Positions 52,569 through 61,569 of a DNA stretch of 64,000 bases are shown piece after piece. Both the position numbers and the translations under genes were made by a program. Within the stretch, counting starts at the first letter, position 1, and every line of letters starts with the position of its first letter. Source of the stretch: Rhizobium leguminosarum bv. viciae USDA 2370. Lineage in GTDB: Bacteria; Pseudomonadota; Alphaproteobacteria; Rhizobiales; Rhizobiaceae. Under the pieces are notes generated by a model, which was given only the letters and a program-made list of their open reading frames with translations, was not told the DNA's origin and ran no database searches. The stretch covers positions 124,001 through 188,000 of the forward strand of contig NZ_MRDL01000022.1 in assembly GCF_002008365.1 (NCBI RefSeq), read 5' to 3'.

Positions 52569-52942
52569 CATACTTGCCTTCCGTCTTCAGCCAAGTCTTC
52601 CGTAACAAGGCGGTTCGGGCAGCTGCGCCGATCGCCGACCTCGAGAATGGGGCCGCCCGCTCCTGGTATCGATCTTCCACCGCAAATGGGCATACGCCTG
52701 CTCTGCGTCTCCCCGTCCTCTCTGCAGCGGTGGGCGACCGAGACGGACGCGGTACCGGTTTGATAACTGGCAACCGACGATGGACCGTGTGGGGTCAAGA
52801 AATGCGGCTCGTTGAGGTTCTATAGGGCGGGCGACAAACCCTGATGCGAGATTATGGGATATCCGCTGACAGGCTTTGATGCAGCCCCTGCCGAAGATCG
52901 TTGCTCAGAACGCCAACATGGCAATCAGCAATTGGACACTGC
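52569..52942. other. 374-bp gap without recognised gene
   Basis: Short overlapping frames exist on both strands but none has a ribosome site or a recognisable protein. It separates the regulon from the LuxR-type gene. Confidence 0.4.
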
Positions 52943-53680
52943 CTAACTCGGCGAGACGTCGGGCCCACCGGCGGCTCTTTGAATCAAGCGGGCAACCACT
53001 TCAGTGCGGTTCTGCGCCTGCAACTTGCGCATAATGTGTTGCAAATGCATCTTCACCGTATGCCCCGATAAATTGAGTTTTCCTGCAATTACCTTATTTG
53101 AACAGCCGCATTGCAACTCTGCGAGGACATCCGCTTCCCGGGGAGTGAAATCAGCAAACGCCAAGTACTGCGTCCTATCATCCAAGCTCTTTTCGGCATC
53201 ATTTCGGGCCGGACTATGCTCGCTCGAGTCGTTTGTACCAGCTCCCAATAGCTGCGGGAAAAATGTTCCTCCAGCCAGGACGAGGCGAAGACCGGCAAGG
53301 GCAATGTCAATGGGAAGTGAAGTCGAGAAAAGGCCGCGGATGCCCATCTTGAGCGCCTGACGGGCTATGATGGCGTCATCCGTACCTGAGAGCAACGTGA
53401 CAGGCGCCTCAGGAAAACGTGCCGCAATCGCCGCGAGATCATCCCGCAGGCTGGTGCTCTCAACACCTCTGCCGGCCAGACCTAATACAATCAAACGCAC
53501 CTCAGCTCCAAGAGCTCGATCGAGACTCTCGGTCGAGATCAGATCTATAACGTTCCACCCGGTGAGTTCACGCTCAAGAAGCTTCACCACGGTGGTGCGC
53601 GCCAATGTAGAATGCTCAACGATGATCACAGTTGGTGCATTGCGCCCCGTACGGCGCCTAGTTCTATCAATGTCGGACAC
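52943..53680 (-). CDS. LuxR-type regulator with degenerate receiver domain
   Basis: A 245-residue two-domain protein. The C-terminal LuxR/NarL HTH is canonical (TPREADVLAELQCGCSNKVIAGKL). The N-terminal receiver-like domain (about 15-130) lacks the phosphoacceptor: strand 3 reads VRLIVLG, with Gly67 where Asp is expected. The acidic pocket keeps only E22, and the conserved Lys is replaced by Ser. Control by phosphorylation is therefore unlikely. GTG 53680 with GGGGAG upstream is chosen over TTG 53707. It precedes the secretion region and could regulate it. Confidence 0.85.
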   Translation of the reverse strand: MSDIDRTRRRTGRNAPTVIIVEHSTLARTTVVKLLERELTGWNVIDLISTESLDRALGAEVRLIVLGLAGRGVESTSLRDDLAAIAARFPEAPVTLLSGTDDAIIARQALKMGIRGLFSTSLPIDIALAGLRLVLAGGTFFPQLLGAGTNDSSEHSPARNDAEKSLDDRTQYLAFADFTPREADVLAELQCGCSNKVIAGKLNLSGHTVKMHLQHIMRKLQAQNRTEVVARLIQRAAGGPDVSPS

Positions 53681-54423
53681 TTGCGTGCTCCCCAAGAGTA
53701 TTTGCAACGCAACAGCTGATTATATTATTCCTGTTCTCACTACATGTCATGATAAAAAGTGAGTGTATTTCAGATATCAATAGTCTGATCTCTCATGATA
53801 ATTCTTATAGTCTATAAGATTTCATCGATAGATAACTGGGCTTGCAGAGAACATTTAAGAGCTTTTTCGTGTAGGCTTGCTGGTTCGACTTGTCGCTGCA
53901 GACTTTCCAGCCTTCGCCGAATTCACGTACGGCAAGGGGGTCAACAAAGCTTTCAAAGGTACTGTAAATGCAACCGATCTGCGACAGACCCATTTAGGAA
54001 AGAGCCATTGGATAGAACGAACTGCCGATCGGCCGGGCTTTGTTTCCATATCTCAATTCAAAACAGTCGCAGACCCGGCAGCAAAATGACAACCGCGAAA
54101 AGAAACAAAAGCCTGAGATCGCTGATTACCCGTTATGATTAGTAAAACGGCGCTCTAATGACGCGTTAATACCAGTTGTTTCGCTCAGGCAGCACTGCGC
54201 CGGCACCGCCAGATGCCGGACAGGGTCAGGGCACCTGGCGGCCGAAATCGGCGGCAATACTGATGAGGTCATGGTGGAAGGTTCAGCATCTCAGTGAGCC
54301 CGCCGTTCAGTACCATGGCGGCCAAGGATGCGAATGCCGGGCGGCGGAAACAATATGGCTTGAAAGATCGCACGAAGAACGGTTTCGTGGAGTTGAGCCT
54401 CTGCTACAGGTGGAGTCCATCTG
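53681..54423. other. AT-rich gap without recognised gene
   Basis: About 740 bp. The part 53700-53830 is AT-rich and is probably the LuxR gene's promoter. Plus-strand frames at 53795-54142 and 54176-54427 have no ribosome site, no domain and odd composition, and are not called. The 54180-54420 segment has higher GC and could be decayed coding DNA. Confidence 0.4.
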
Positions 54424-55512
54424 CTAGCTGTGCATGAAGTCCAGAATGTCATTTACGAGAGCCGAATGGGCGTCTGTGAGGTTCCCCTCTCCGCCGTGGC
54501 CCGCGATACCGGCCAACTGGAGCGCGTGTTGGTCATAGAGAACATGATCGATCTGCTGGGCGTCCGCCGTCCCGCCGGCGGGAACGGCAATGTTGATGGG
54601 ATGGAAATAGCCGAAATTGACATCGACCATGCTGCCGGTTGACGATCCGTCCCCACCGCCGCCACCCGCGTGATTGCCGGTAAAAATCGTATCTGACGAC
54701 AGGTTAAAGCCACCGCCATTGCCGCCGATGCCTGCGATCTGCACGGTGCCCTGATCGAAAATGACATTGTTTGTCTGATGAGCCTCCGCCGAGCCGCCTG
54801 CGGCGCCCACGGCGATGTTGATCGGTGAGAAGATGGCAATACTGACGTCGACCATGCTGCCGACGAAATATCCATCGCCGCCATGACCCGCATAAAAGTC
54901 GCCAGTCAATGTGAGCGCAGTTCCCGGGCTTATCGACGGGCCATGGCCCGCGACGTTATGGTCTCCGCCCGAACCGCCCATGCCGCCGATCTGGGTTGCG
55001 CCCTGCAGGAACAGGGCGTTGTTCGATTGGTCGGCGTGAGCCTCCGCGCCAGGGCCTGCAGCCACGGCAGTATTGACGGGGGCAAACAGCGCGACTTCGG
55101 TGCTGACCAGTCCACCGTAGAAGAGCCCGTTGCCGCCAGTGCCGGCATGATTGACGCCATCGCCGCTGCCGATGGCAACATTGCCGCTTCCACCATTCCC
55201 GCCTATCCCAGCCATTTCGGTGGGATGCTGATTGATGAGCGCATCGTTGCCTTGGAAAGCGTCGGCACCCGAATGAGGTCCTGCAATAGCGGCATTGGAC
55301 GGCATGAAGACGGCCAATGAATTGCTGCTGATCACGCCTTCGCTTATTCCATCGCCACCGCTGCCGGCGGAATTATAGCTTGGACCGGAAGCGACATCCA
55401 ATGGAAGCCAGGTCGGCATCAGCGCCAGATGCCCCGCGGCCACGTTGGAGGCGAGGTGTTGATCGGTGCCCGCCTTGGGCAAGTCTTCCAATGAGGAACG
55501 AGTTTCCGCCAT
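54424..55512 (-). CDS. glycine-rich four-repeat protein, candidate type I secretion substrate
   Basis: A 362-residue protein with no signal peptide. From residue 49 it holds four imperfect repeats beginning near 49, 123, 208 and 282 (74-85 residues each). The core is AGxGGxGxxxGxxV..., a hydrophobic xPINIAV segment, then DQxxxQhAGIGGNGG. It ends LDFMHS, a short acidic-hydrophobic tail like those used for type I secretion. RTX nonapeptides are absent. Start ATG 55512 has GGAG upstream. It diverges from a shorter relative and the exporter genes. Family not recognised; surface or adhesion role is a guess. Confidence 0.75.
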   Translation of the reverse strand: MAETRSSLEDLPKAGTDQHLASNVAAGHLALMPTWLPLDVASGPSYNSAGSGGDGISEGVISSNSLAVFMPSNAAIAGPHSGADAFQGNDALINQHPTEMAGIGGNGGSGNVAIGSGDGVNHAGTGGNGLFYGGLVSTEVALFAPVNTAVAAGPGAEAHADQSNNALFLQGATQIGGMGGSGGDHNVAGHGPSISPGTALTLTGDFYAGHGGDGYFVGSMVDVSIAIFSPINIAVGAAGGSAEAHQTNNVIFDQGTVQIAGIGGNGGGFNLSSDTIFTGNHAGGGGGDGSSTGSMVDVNFGYFHPINIAVPAGGTADAQQIDHVLYDQHALQLAGIAGHGGEGNLTDAHSALVNDILDFMHS

Positions 55513-56114
55513 TACCGTCTCCATTCGCGGTCAACCGCACGGCCACCGAGCGTGCGGCGCTATGCAGCCTGAATTGTTCAGGCATTGTGCATCTGAACGC
55601 CGGAAAAGCAGAGCCTGCAATTCGTCTACATCTCATCGGCTAGTACTGTAGCCATTTGGCTGTCATGGCCGCGGCGCCCGTTGCGCGAGTTTGCAAGCAC
55701 TCAATCCCCGTTTGGGTTAGAGGCCCTACATCTTGCACACTCGTTCTCGCGGCGGGTCATGAAAGCGTTTCACCTCCAAGCGGGGTCTCCTGCGCCAAGC
55801 GCAGCCTGATCAGAACCCCGGAATGCAGCCGGTTCGCTTGGGTGGCCGTTGCTCCGAAAAACGGCGTCGCTTCGACGAGGTCGCAGACATGATCATGACC
55901 ATGCCATCCGGCCGCAAATCACTTCGTACTAATCCTAAATAACGTTCCGTCGCCTGCAAGTATATATCCGAATTGACATCACCGAATATCTAGATAGTTC
56001 ACAGATTAAATCGCAGGCATTATTCGATTGCGGTTGTATTGGCTGGCGGTGACATGCTGGATACCCACGCCGTAAAAGTAACGTTGACGAAACGAAGTAG
56101 AAGGAGTGACATCA
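55513..56114. promoter_or_regulatory. divergent region between two glycine-rich protein genes
   Basis: A 602-bp region without a supported gene. The 55930-56060 stretch is AT-rich and likely contains the promoter for the plus-strand secretion operon. Nothing further is recognised; a 78-codon plus frame at 55656 has no ribosome site. Confidence 0.35.
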
Positions 56115-56690
56115 ATGCCTATTCCACAGATATCTGACACGATTCAACTCCACAACCCGGATGCCGGTGACGCGAAAGCCGGCAACGGCGGTGATGGCCA
56201 CAACGATGGGAACATCAACTACAACCCGGTTGCATATGTAGACCCCGTGCAAACGGTCTACGGGGCAGATACCCATCTGCACAATGGCGATCACGTTTGG
56301 CAGAAGGCAGATTGGGACGCCGGCAGTGGCGGAGACGGTGGCTTTGCTCAGGCCAAGAACGGCTTCCTGGCGAAGATCACGAACAGCGGCGACGGCGGCG
56401 CGGGGGGAGATTCCCACTCCAACGGCAGCCAAGGAAACTCGAGTGGCGGCGACACGGCCTCCGTGAATGCGGCTACGACCGCGACACAATATACGCAGCT
56501 CGTGGCCGATCAGCATGCCACCATCCTCGCCGGCGTCGGCGGCAACGGCGGTAATGGGAACAACGCTCTCGGCGGCGACATCTCGTCAGCATTGGTTCAC
56601 TCGGATCCTGAAACGACGACGGTGAACAATTCTCTCGATCACTTCATAAACGCCTTCGGCCATATCGACGTCGACCATCTCGGCTCATGA
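56115..56690 (+). CDS. glycine-rich protein sharing repeat core with the 362-aa protein
   Basis: A 191-residue acidic, Gly/Asn/Asp-rich protein without a signal peptide. It has AGNGGDGHNDGN and AGSGGDGG blocks, then VADQHATILAGVGGNGGNGN (about residues 137-156), which matches the DQHALQLAGIAGHGGEGN core of the divergently encoded protein. It is the first gene before the type I exporter, so it is probably secreted by it. ATG 56115 has AAGGAG upstream. Function unknown. Confidence 0.78.
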   Translation: MPIPQISDTIQLHNPDAGDAKAGNGGDGHNDGNINYNPVAYVDPVQTVYGADTHLHNGDHVWQKADWDAGSGGDGGFAQAKNGFLAKITNSGDGGAGGDSHSNGSQGNSSGGDTASVNAATTATQYTQLVADQHATILAGVGGNGGNGNNALGGDISSALVHSDPETTTVNNSLDHFINAFGHIDVDHLGS

Positions 56691-56701
56691 ACTCAAACTC
56701 T

Positions 56702-56731
56702 GAGGGTCGCCGGTTTCGGCTGGCGACCCTC
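56702..56731 (+). terminator. intra-operon hairpin before exporter gene
   Basis: GAGGGTCGCC (56702-56711) pairs perfectly with GGCGACCCTC (56722-56731) around a 10-nt loop. No long T-run follows. It probably limits read-through from the substrate gene into the exporter genes, or stabilises the substrate mRNA. Confidence 0.6.
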
Positions 56732-56793
56732 CTGAATTGCTGAACCAGCACGCAGTCTTTTCTCGTCAGTATCAAATCCAGCGAGAGCTGATA

Positions 56794-58509
56794 ATGACAA
56801 CGATTTCCATAAAGCCATTGCGCCCGCAGACACAGCTCGTTGTCGCGCTCCGAGCCTGTGCCGGAGCCTTCGGGTTGGTCTTCCTCTATAGCTGCGGCTA
56901 CAATCTCTTTCTTCTGGCGCCGTCCATCTATCTTCTGCAGATCTATGACAGGGTCCTGTCGAGCAGAAGCGCCGACACGCTCCTGATGCTGACGATGATC
57001 ATCGCCATCGCCGTGCTGGTCGGGTCCACGCTGGATATCGTGCGCAGGGCAGCTCTTTCGCGCATCGGCAGCTGGCTGGACCACAGGCTGCGGCCCCTGG
57101 TGCTCACCGCATCATTCGAATATGCCACTCGCGCCGATACGGGAGCCGCCACGGAGTGCTACAGGGACCTGGCCGCATTACGCCAGTTTCTCGATTCACC
57201 GGCCAGCTCGCTTTTTTTTGACGTTCCCTGGGCGCCGGTCTTCCTGCTCCTGCTCTTTCTCGTTCATCCGCTGCTTGGGACCATCGGTCTTCTGAGCGCC
57301 GTTGCACTTCTGCTGTTTGCGTTCCTGACGGAACTGGCGACGCGAGAGCCGCTTGCCCACGCCAATCTTGCCCTTTCGATGAGCTATCTCAGATTTGCGA
57401 CCGCCCTCAAAAACATCGAGGTCATCAGGGCAATGGGCATGCAGGATGGCGCAGCGCAGATCGTCTATCGCGATGCAGAAATGGCCAGAAGGGCGCAGGA
57501 CATCGCGATGCATCGCACGGAGATCATTATTGGTTTCTCCAAATCGATCCGCACGCTCGCGCAGATCCTCATGATGGGATCGGCGACATGGCTGGTGCTC
57601 ATAAACAGCGGCAGTCCCGGGATCATCTTCGTTGCGAGCCTGCTGCTCGGGCGCGGGCTTGCACCAATCGAGGGGGCAATAGGTGCATGGCGCTCCTTTA
57701 CGTTTGCGCGCAATGCCTTCCGTCGCTTGAACAGAATGCTGATAGCAGTTGCATCGGAACGCGACGGCCGAATGGTGCCGATACCGGAACCCAACGGCCT
57801 CGTTCTCGATAACGTCAGCTATATCAAGCCATTCGCCGATCGGCCGATATTGACAGGCATCACATTGCGCCTCGCGCCCGGCGATTGCATAGCGCTCATC
57901 GGTCCGTCGGGATCAGGGAAATCGACACTGGGTCGCATCATAGCAGGCGTTGTGCAAGCAACGAGCGGATGCGCTCTTCTCGGCGGGGTAGATATTTCGG
58001 CTCTGCGCCTTTGCGGGGGGACTCGCCACGTCGGATATCTGCCGCAAGACATCGAACTTTTCGGAGGAGCGATCAAGGATGTGATCGGCCGGCTGGACGG
58101 AGGAGATCCCGGCAAAGCGATCGATGCCGCGAAGCTGGTTGGGTTGCACGACGCGATCATGCGGCTGCCCCAGGGCTACGAGACCGATATCGGTGAAGGT
58201 GGAAACCTGCTCCTTCGAGCGCAGCGCCAACAGCTGGGACTGGCACGGGCGGCCTATGGAAATCCGTCTCTGATCGTTCTCGACGATCCGAATTCGAGCC
58301 TGGATTATGACGGCGAACGGATGCTGTTTGCGGCAATCGAGCGCATGAAATCCAGGGGGATGACCGTCGTGATCATAACTCACCGGATGGGGATCCTGCC
58401 AGTCACCAACAAGATTGCCATCATGCGTAACGGGACTGTGGCTGCCGTCGGCGACAGTGAGCGAATTTATGAAACTTATCTTCAACCACCGTCTCGAACA
58501 GGAACGTAG
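56794..58509 (+). CDS. type I secretion ABC transporter/permease (PrsD/PrtD-like) with degenerate ATPase signature
   Basis: A 571-residue exporter half-transporter: an N-terminal membrane domain (SIYLLQIYDRVL near residue 49 is a PrtD hallmark) and a C-terminal ATPase. Walker A is intact (G370 to S377) and the switch His is present (H530). However, the LSGGQ signature is LLRAQ (473-477) and the catalytic Glu after Walker B is Asp (D498, LIVLDDPNS). ATP hydrolysis may be weak or need a partner. ATG 56794 is preferred over the upstream frame. Confidence 0.88.
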   Translation: MTTISIKPLRPQTQLVVALRACAGAFGLVFLYSCGYNLFLLAPSIYLLQIYDRVLSSRSADTLLMLTMIIAIAVLVGSTLDIVRRAALSRIGSWLDHRLRPLVLTASFEYATRADTGAATECYRDLAALRQFLDSPASSLFFDVPWAPVFLLLLFLVHPLLGTIGLLSAVALLLFAFLTELATREPLAHANLALSMSYLRFATALKNIEVIRAMGMQDGAAQIVYRDAEMARRAQDIAMHRTEIIIGFSKSIRTLAQILMMGSATWLVLINSGSPGIIFVASLLLGRGLAPIEGAIGAWRSFTFARNAFRRLNRMLIAVASERDGRMVPIPEPNGLVLDNVSYIKPFADRPILTGITLRLAPGDCIALIGPSGSGKSTLGRIIAGVVQATSGCALLGGVDISALRLCGGTRHVGYLPQDIELFGGAIKDVIGRLDGGDPGKAIDAAKLVGLHDAIMRLPQGYETDIGEGGNLLLRAQRQQLGLARAAYGNPSLIVLDDPNSSLDYDGERMLFAAIERMKSRGMTVVIITHRMGILPVTNKIAIMRNGTVAAVGDSERIYETYLQPPSRTGT

Positions 58510-58523
58510 GGAGAAACGCCGCC

Positions 58524-59948
58524 ATGACCCTTGTTCAACTGGACGCAACGCCGGCGAAATTTTCAAATTCGCCAAGGACGGGTCGGCGGTTGGCCAAGCA
58601 ACAGACGGCCTATTTGCCGGTGATCGAGGCGAAACAACGCGGACCCGCGCCCTCCTCGCCCATGCCGGGGCTCAGAGGCGTTGTCTGGACGGGCAACCTG
58701 TTGATCCTGGTCTTCATCGTCGGATTGGGGATCTGGTCGGTTCTGGCGCCGCTGAAAAGCGCTGCGGTCGCATCGGGCGTCATCGAACCGGAATCCAGCC
58801 GCAAGACCATTCAGCATCTGGAAGGCGGGATCGTGCGGCGGATCCTCGTCAAAAACGGCGATGCTGTCATGGCCGGGCAAATCGTCATCGAGATCGACGA
58901 TACGAAGTCTCGCTCGGAGCGCGACAGCATTCAAGGGCAACTTTGGGAGGCCGAAGGAAGCCGCGCTCGCCTGCTTGCGGAGCAAACGGGCGGCGACCAT
59001 GTCGCCTATCCTGGGAATCTCAGGGCAGCAATGGCCAAATATCCCTTGGTCGGCGCGATTCTGATTGGGCAACAGAAAATTTTCGAAGCCCGTCGCCGGG
59101 TCATGCAGGCGGAAATTCAGATCGCCAATGAAAAAATCGCGCAGGTGCGGCAGGAAATTGTCGGACTTGGCGCGCAGAAGGCGGCGCTGGCCGACAGAGC
59201 CGCGATCTCTCGGCAGGAACTGGATCAGGTTACGACCCTTAACGCCAAAGGACTGGAAACAAAAGGCAGGCTTCTCAACCTCCAGCGGGAAAGGGCAGAC
59301 CTTGATGGCCAGCAGGGTGAAGTGGAGGCGCAGATCTCCCGCGCCTACCAGGTGATCAGCGGGTCACAGGCCGATCTCGCAAAGCTTGAGAGCGACCGGT
59401 TGAGCGAAGTCGCACAAGGCATGCGCGAGACGGAAAGCCGGATCATGCAACTGCGCGAGCGCTTGCGGGCGATCGACGACCAGCTTTCAAGGACTTATAT
59501 CCGCGCTCCCGAAGATGGAACGATCATGAACCTGCGCGTCCACACCGCTGGTGGGGTGATCGGCGCGGGTGAACCGCTGGTCGATCTTCTGCCAGGCGCC
59601 GATCGCCTTGTCGTGTCTGCCCATGTCAGGCCGGAAGACATCAATCTCGTCCATGCGGGGCTCGAGGCACAGGTTCACCTCCTTCCATACAATCAGCGGC
59701 GCGTTCCACTCCTGAAAGGCCGGGTCGAGTATGTTTCAGCGGACCGTCTCATCGATACGCAGAACGGCCAGCCCTACTTTGCCGCGACGATCCGTGTAAC
59801 GGACGAGCGGCTGGCGAAAATGAGAGATGTCGAACTGGTCGCGGGCATGCCCGCACAGACACTAATCGAAACGGGCGAAAGCAGCGTGGCGCTCTATGCC
59901 ATCAGACCACTCCTCGACAGTTTCAACAGAGCATTTCGCGAGGACTGA
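58524..59948 (+). CDS. HlyD family type I secretion adaptor (PrsE/PrtE-like)
   Basis: A 474-residue membrane fusion protein. One membrane segment lies near residues 52-72, then the lipoyl-like GVIEPESSRKTIQHLEGGIV, a long coiled-coil (about 180-320) and a second lipoyl half (RAPEDGTIMNLRVHTAGGV). The C-terminal beta domain ends near residue 455. It links the inner-membrane exporter to an outer-membrane TolC protein, which is not encoded here. Starts 14 nt after the ABC gene. Confidence 0.93.
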   Translation: MTLVQLDATPAKFSNSPRTGRRLAKQQTAYLPVIEAKQRGPAPSSPMPGLRGVVWTGNLLILVFIVGLGIWSVLAPLKSAAVASGVIEPESSRKTIQHLEGGIVRRILVKNGDAVMAGQIVIEIDDTKSRSERDSIQGQLWEAEGSRARLLAEQTGGDHVAYPGNLRAAMAKYPLVGAILIGQQKIFEARRRVMQAEIQIANEKIAQVRQEIVGLGAQKAALADRAAISRQELDQVTTLNAKGLETKGRLLNLQRERADLDGQQGEVEAQISRAYQVISGSQADLAKLESDRLSEVAQGMRETESRIMQLRERLRAIDDQLSRTYIRAPEDGTIMNLRVHTAGGVIGAGEPLVDLLPGADRLVVSAHVRPEDINLVHAGLEAQVHLLPYNQRRVPLLKGRVEYVSADRLIDTQNGQPYFAATIRVTDERLAKMRDVELVAGMPAQTLIETGESSVALYAIRPLLDSFNRAFRED

Positions 59949-59955
59949 GGCGGTG

Positions 59956-60234
59956 ATGGGCAAGAGAAAATTCGACGACAACCAGATTACCGGTATTCTG
60001 AAGGAGCACCAAGCCGGGGTGACGGTGGCAGATGTTTGCCACAGGTACGGCATCAGCGAGCCGACCTTTTATCGGTGGCAATCCTTGCAGTCCGGAAATG
60101 TCGGTCTCCATGCCAAAAGATTGAGAGCACTGGAGGAAGAGAACCAGAAGCTCAAGAAGCTTTTGGCCGAATCCATGCTCTCGGCGGCAACACTGAGCGA
60201 GATGCTGGCGAAGACATCGAAAGGGCGACACTAG
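59956..60234 (+). CDS. IS3-family transposase OrfA-like protein, isolated
   Basis: A 92-residue protein: HTH (FDDNQITGILKEHQAGVTVAD, about 6-26; RYGISEPTFYRW follows), then a leucine-zipper helix (LRALEEENQKLKKLLAES). This is the OrfA layout of IS3 elements of the ISRel/IS407 type. No OrfB follows; the next 280 bp show no DDE motif, and no terminal inverted repeats were recognised. It begins 7 nt after the HlyD stop, so the element is probably a remnant that landed at the end of the operon. Confidence 0.85.
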   Translation: MGKRKFDDNQITGILKEHQAGVTVADVCHRYGISEPTFYRWQSLQSGNVGLHAKRLRALEEENQKLKKLLAESMLSAATLSEMLAKTSKGRH

Positions 60235-60517
60235 CCTCTAAACAGAGGGGTTTGTGTTGGCCGCCTTCAGGCCCTGTATCAACGCGACTGGGGTCTATCT
60301 GTTGCCGTCGTCTCCGGTCAGGTGATGCTAGAAGTTTGCATCGACAGCATAAATCGTCGGCGCACCGAAGCAAACCTAGCGGCTTGGACTGCCCATAGCG
60401 GATCGAGAATGGAATCGATGGAACGCAAAAATTGACTGGAACGACATCGCCATCCCGCCGCGCTCAGTTAGCCGGAGCGCTCGTCAACCCAGTGATGCGT
60501 GCCACGTAGGCCGTCGT

Positions 60518-60604
60518 TTAATACCAGCGTCCTCGGCCGTACCAGCCGCCGCCGCCTAGCAAAAGAAGTATCACAACGATTATGAGAAGGGTTGTGAGAT
60601 CCAT
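60518..60604 (-). CDS. 28-residue membrane peptide
   Basis: ATG at 60604 with AAGGAG upstream encodes MDLTTLLIIVVILLLLGGGG followed by WYGRGRWY and a stop. One hydrophobic helix (about residues 4-17) leads to a Gly/Arg/Tyr-rich tail. Peptides of this shape recur in rhizobia and other proteobacteria as uncharacterised small hydrophobic proteins. The function is unknown. Confidence 0.65.
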   Translation of the reverse strand: MDLTTLLIIVVILLLLGGGGWYGRGRWY

Positions 60605-60904
60605 GTGCGTTCTCCTTGGGGACCACCACCATCTCGTTCGCGCCCGACGGGCGTTGCTCATGGTGGGACTCCCTTGCTTACAACGGCAATGACCGGGATT
60701 GGTTCCATTCGATGACCACTACCCGGCCGGCGACGACCTGGGCGGAGTTTAAACTGGGCCGGGAGGGCACACTCAATCTCCACAGCCCCTCCGCCAGCGT
60801 ACCGGCCGCCGCAAGGACGGAAAGCTGCGAGGGGTGAACCCGGCAGCGCGTGGTATCAACGGCTATCTATCGCTTCGTGGCATCCGGCCACGGCTTGGCG
60901 ATGA

Positions 60905-61105
60905 CGAGGGCGCACCGTCAACCTGGTTCTGGCTGAGGCCTCAGACACACCCGTCGCAACCATTCTGCGCGAGATGGGCGAGGACTACGCAACGATCGCT
61001 GAGATGCTCGGGCAGAAGACCGAGGCCATGGCCAAGCACTATTCGCGTCTGGCTGACACATCCAAGAAGATGGCGAGACGGTCAGCGATCTCGATGCCGA
61101 GGTGA
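60905..61105 (+). pseudogene. tyrosine recombinase (integrase) C-terminal remnant
   Basis: This frame begins after a stop at 60902-60904 and encodes about 66 residues with VATILREMGEDYATIAEMLG and KTEAMAKHYSRLAD, the C-terminal core of phage-type integrases, including the catalytic Tyr in HYS. The N-terminal domain and the Arg-His-Arg part are missing. It lies about 107 bp from the 3' end of tRNA-Phe, the usual place for an integrase at a tRNA attachment site. Confidence 0.75.
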
Positions 61106-61211
61106 ACAGACGAAAACGAAAAGCGTCTAGAAGACAAAAATAGTGTCTAGACGCGGCCGGACCGCGTTAACATAAGGAACTAAAACATGCGCAAAAGCGG
61201 TGATTTATGAG

Positions 61212-61287
61212 TGGTGCCCAGGACCGGAATCGAACCAGTGACACGCGGATTTTCAATCCGCTGCTCTACCAACTGAGCTACCTGGGC
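61212..61287 (-). tRNA. tRNA-Phe(GAA)
   Basis: A 76-nt cloverleaf on the minus strand: acceptor GCCCAGG pairs with CCTGGGC; the D arm contains GCTCAGTTGGTAGAGC; the anticodon loop TTGAAAA gives GAA (Phe); the T arm contains GGTTCGATTCC. CCA is encoded. Confidence 0.97.
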
Positions 61288-61569
61288 TAACCTGCTTCCG
61301 ATGGCTCTTTTCAAGAAAAGAACCGCGGGGCCTTGGTTCACCCCGGAAGCGAGCGGGGTTATAGCATCTTGTTCGCCCATGGCAAGCGTCAAATGACTCT
61401 TTTTTGACGGTCTTGCCGGCTTTGCCGATTCATGAGGAAAAATAAGACCTTCGCGGGCGGAATTCTCTGAAGAGCGTCGCGTCAAAGCGGACTCATATGA
61501 CCCGCTTTAGATCTTTGATCGATGCATGTCTTTATTCCAAATCGCTGTGCACCGTTGGTGCGCCATGCA

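Noticed and set aside
53795..54142. 115-codon plus-strand frame
   Set aside because: No ribosome site, no domain, and the composition matches AT-rich intergenic DNA.
54424..55512. Repetitive DNA as a possible CRISPR or tandem-repeat array
   Set aside because: The periodicity is in an intact protein frame with 74-85-residue units and divergent nucleotides, not short identical repeats with spacers.
54424..56690. RTX calcium-binding nonapeptides in the glycine-rich proteins
   Set aside because: GGxGxDxUx units are not present in series; the glycines occur as GGNGG and GGDG blocks in longer repeats.
60235..60517. IS3 OrfB after the OrfA-like gene
   Set aside because: All three plus frames lack the DDE-domain motifs of IS3 transposases; only the OrfA part is supportable.
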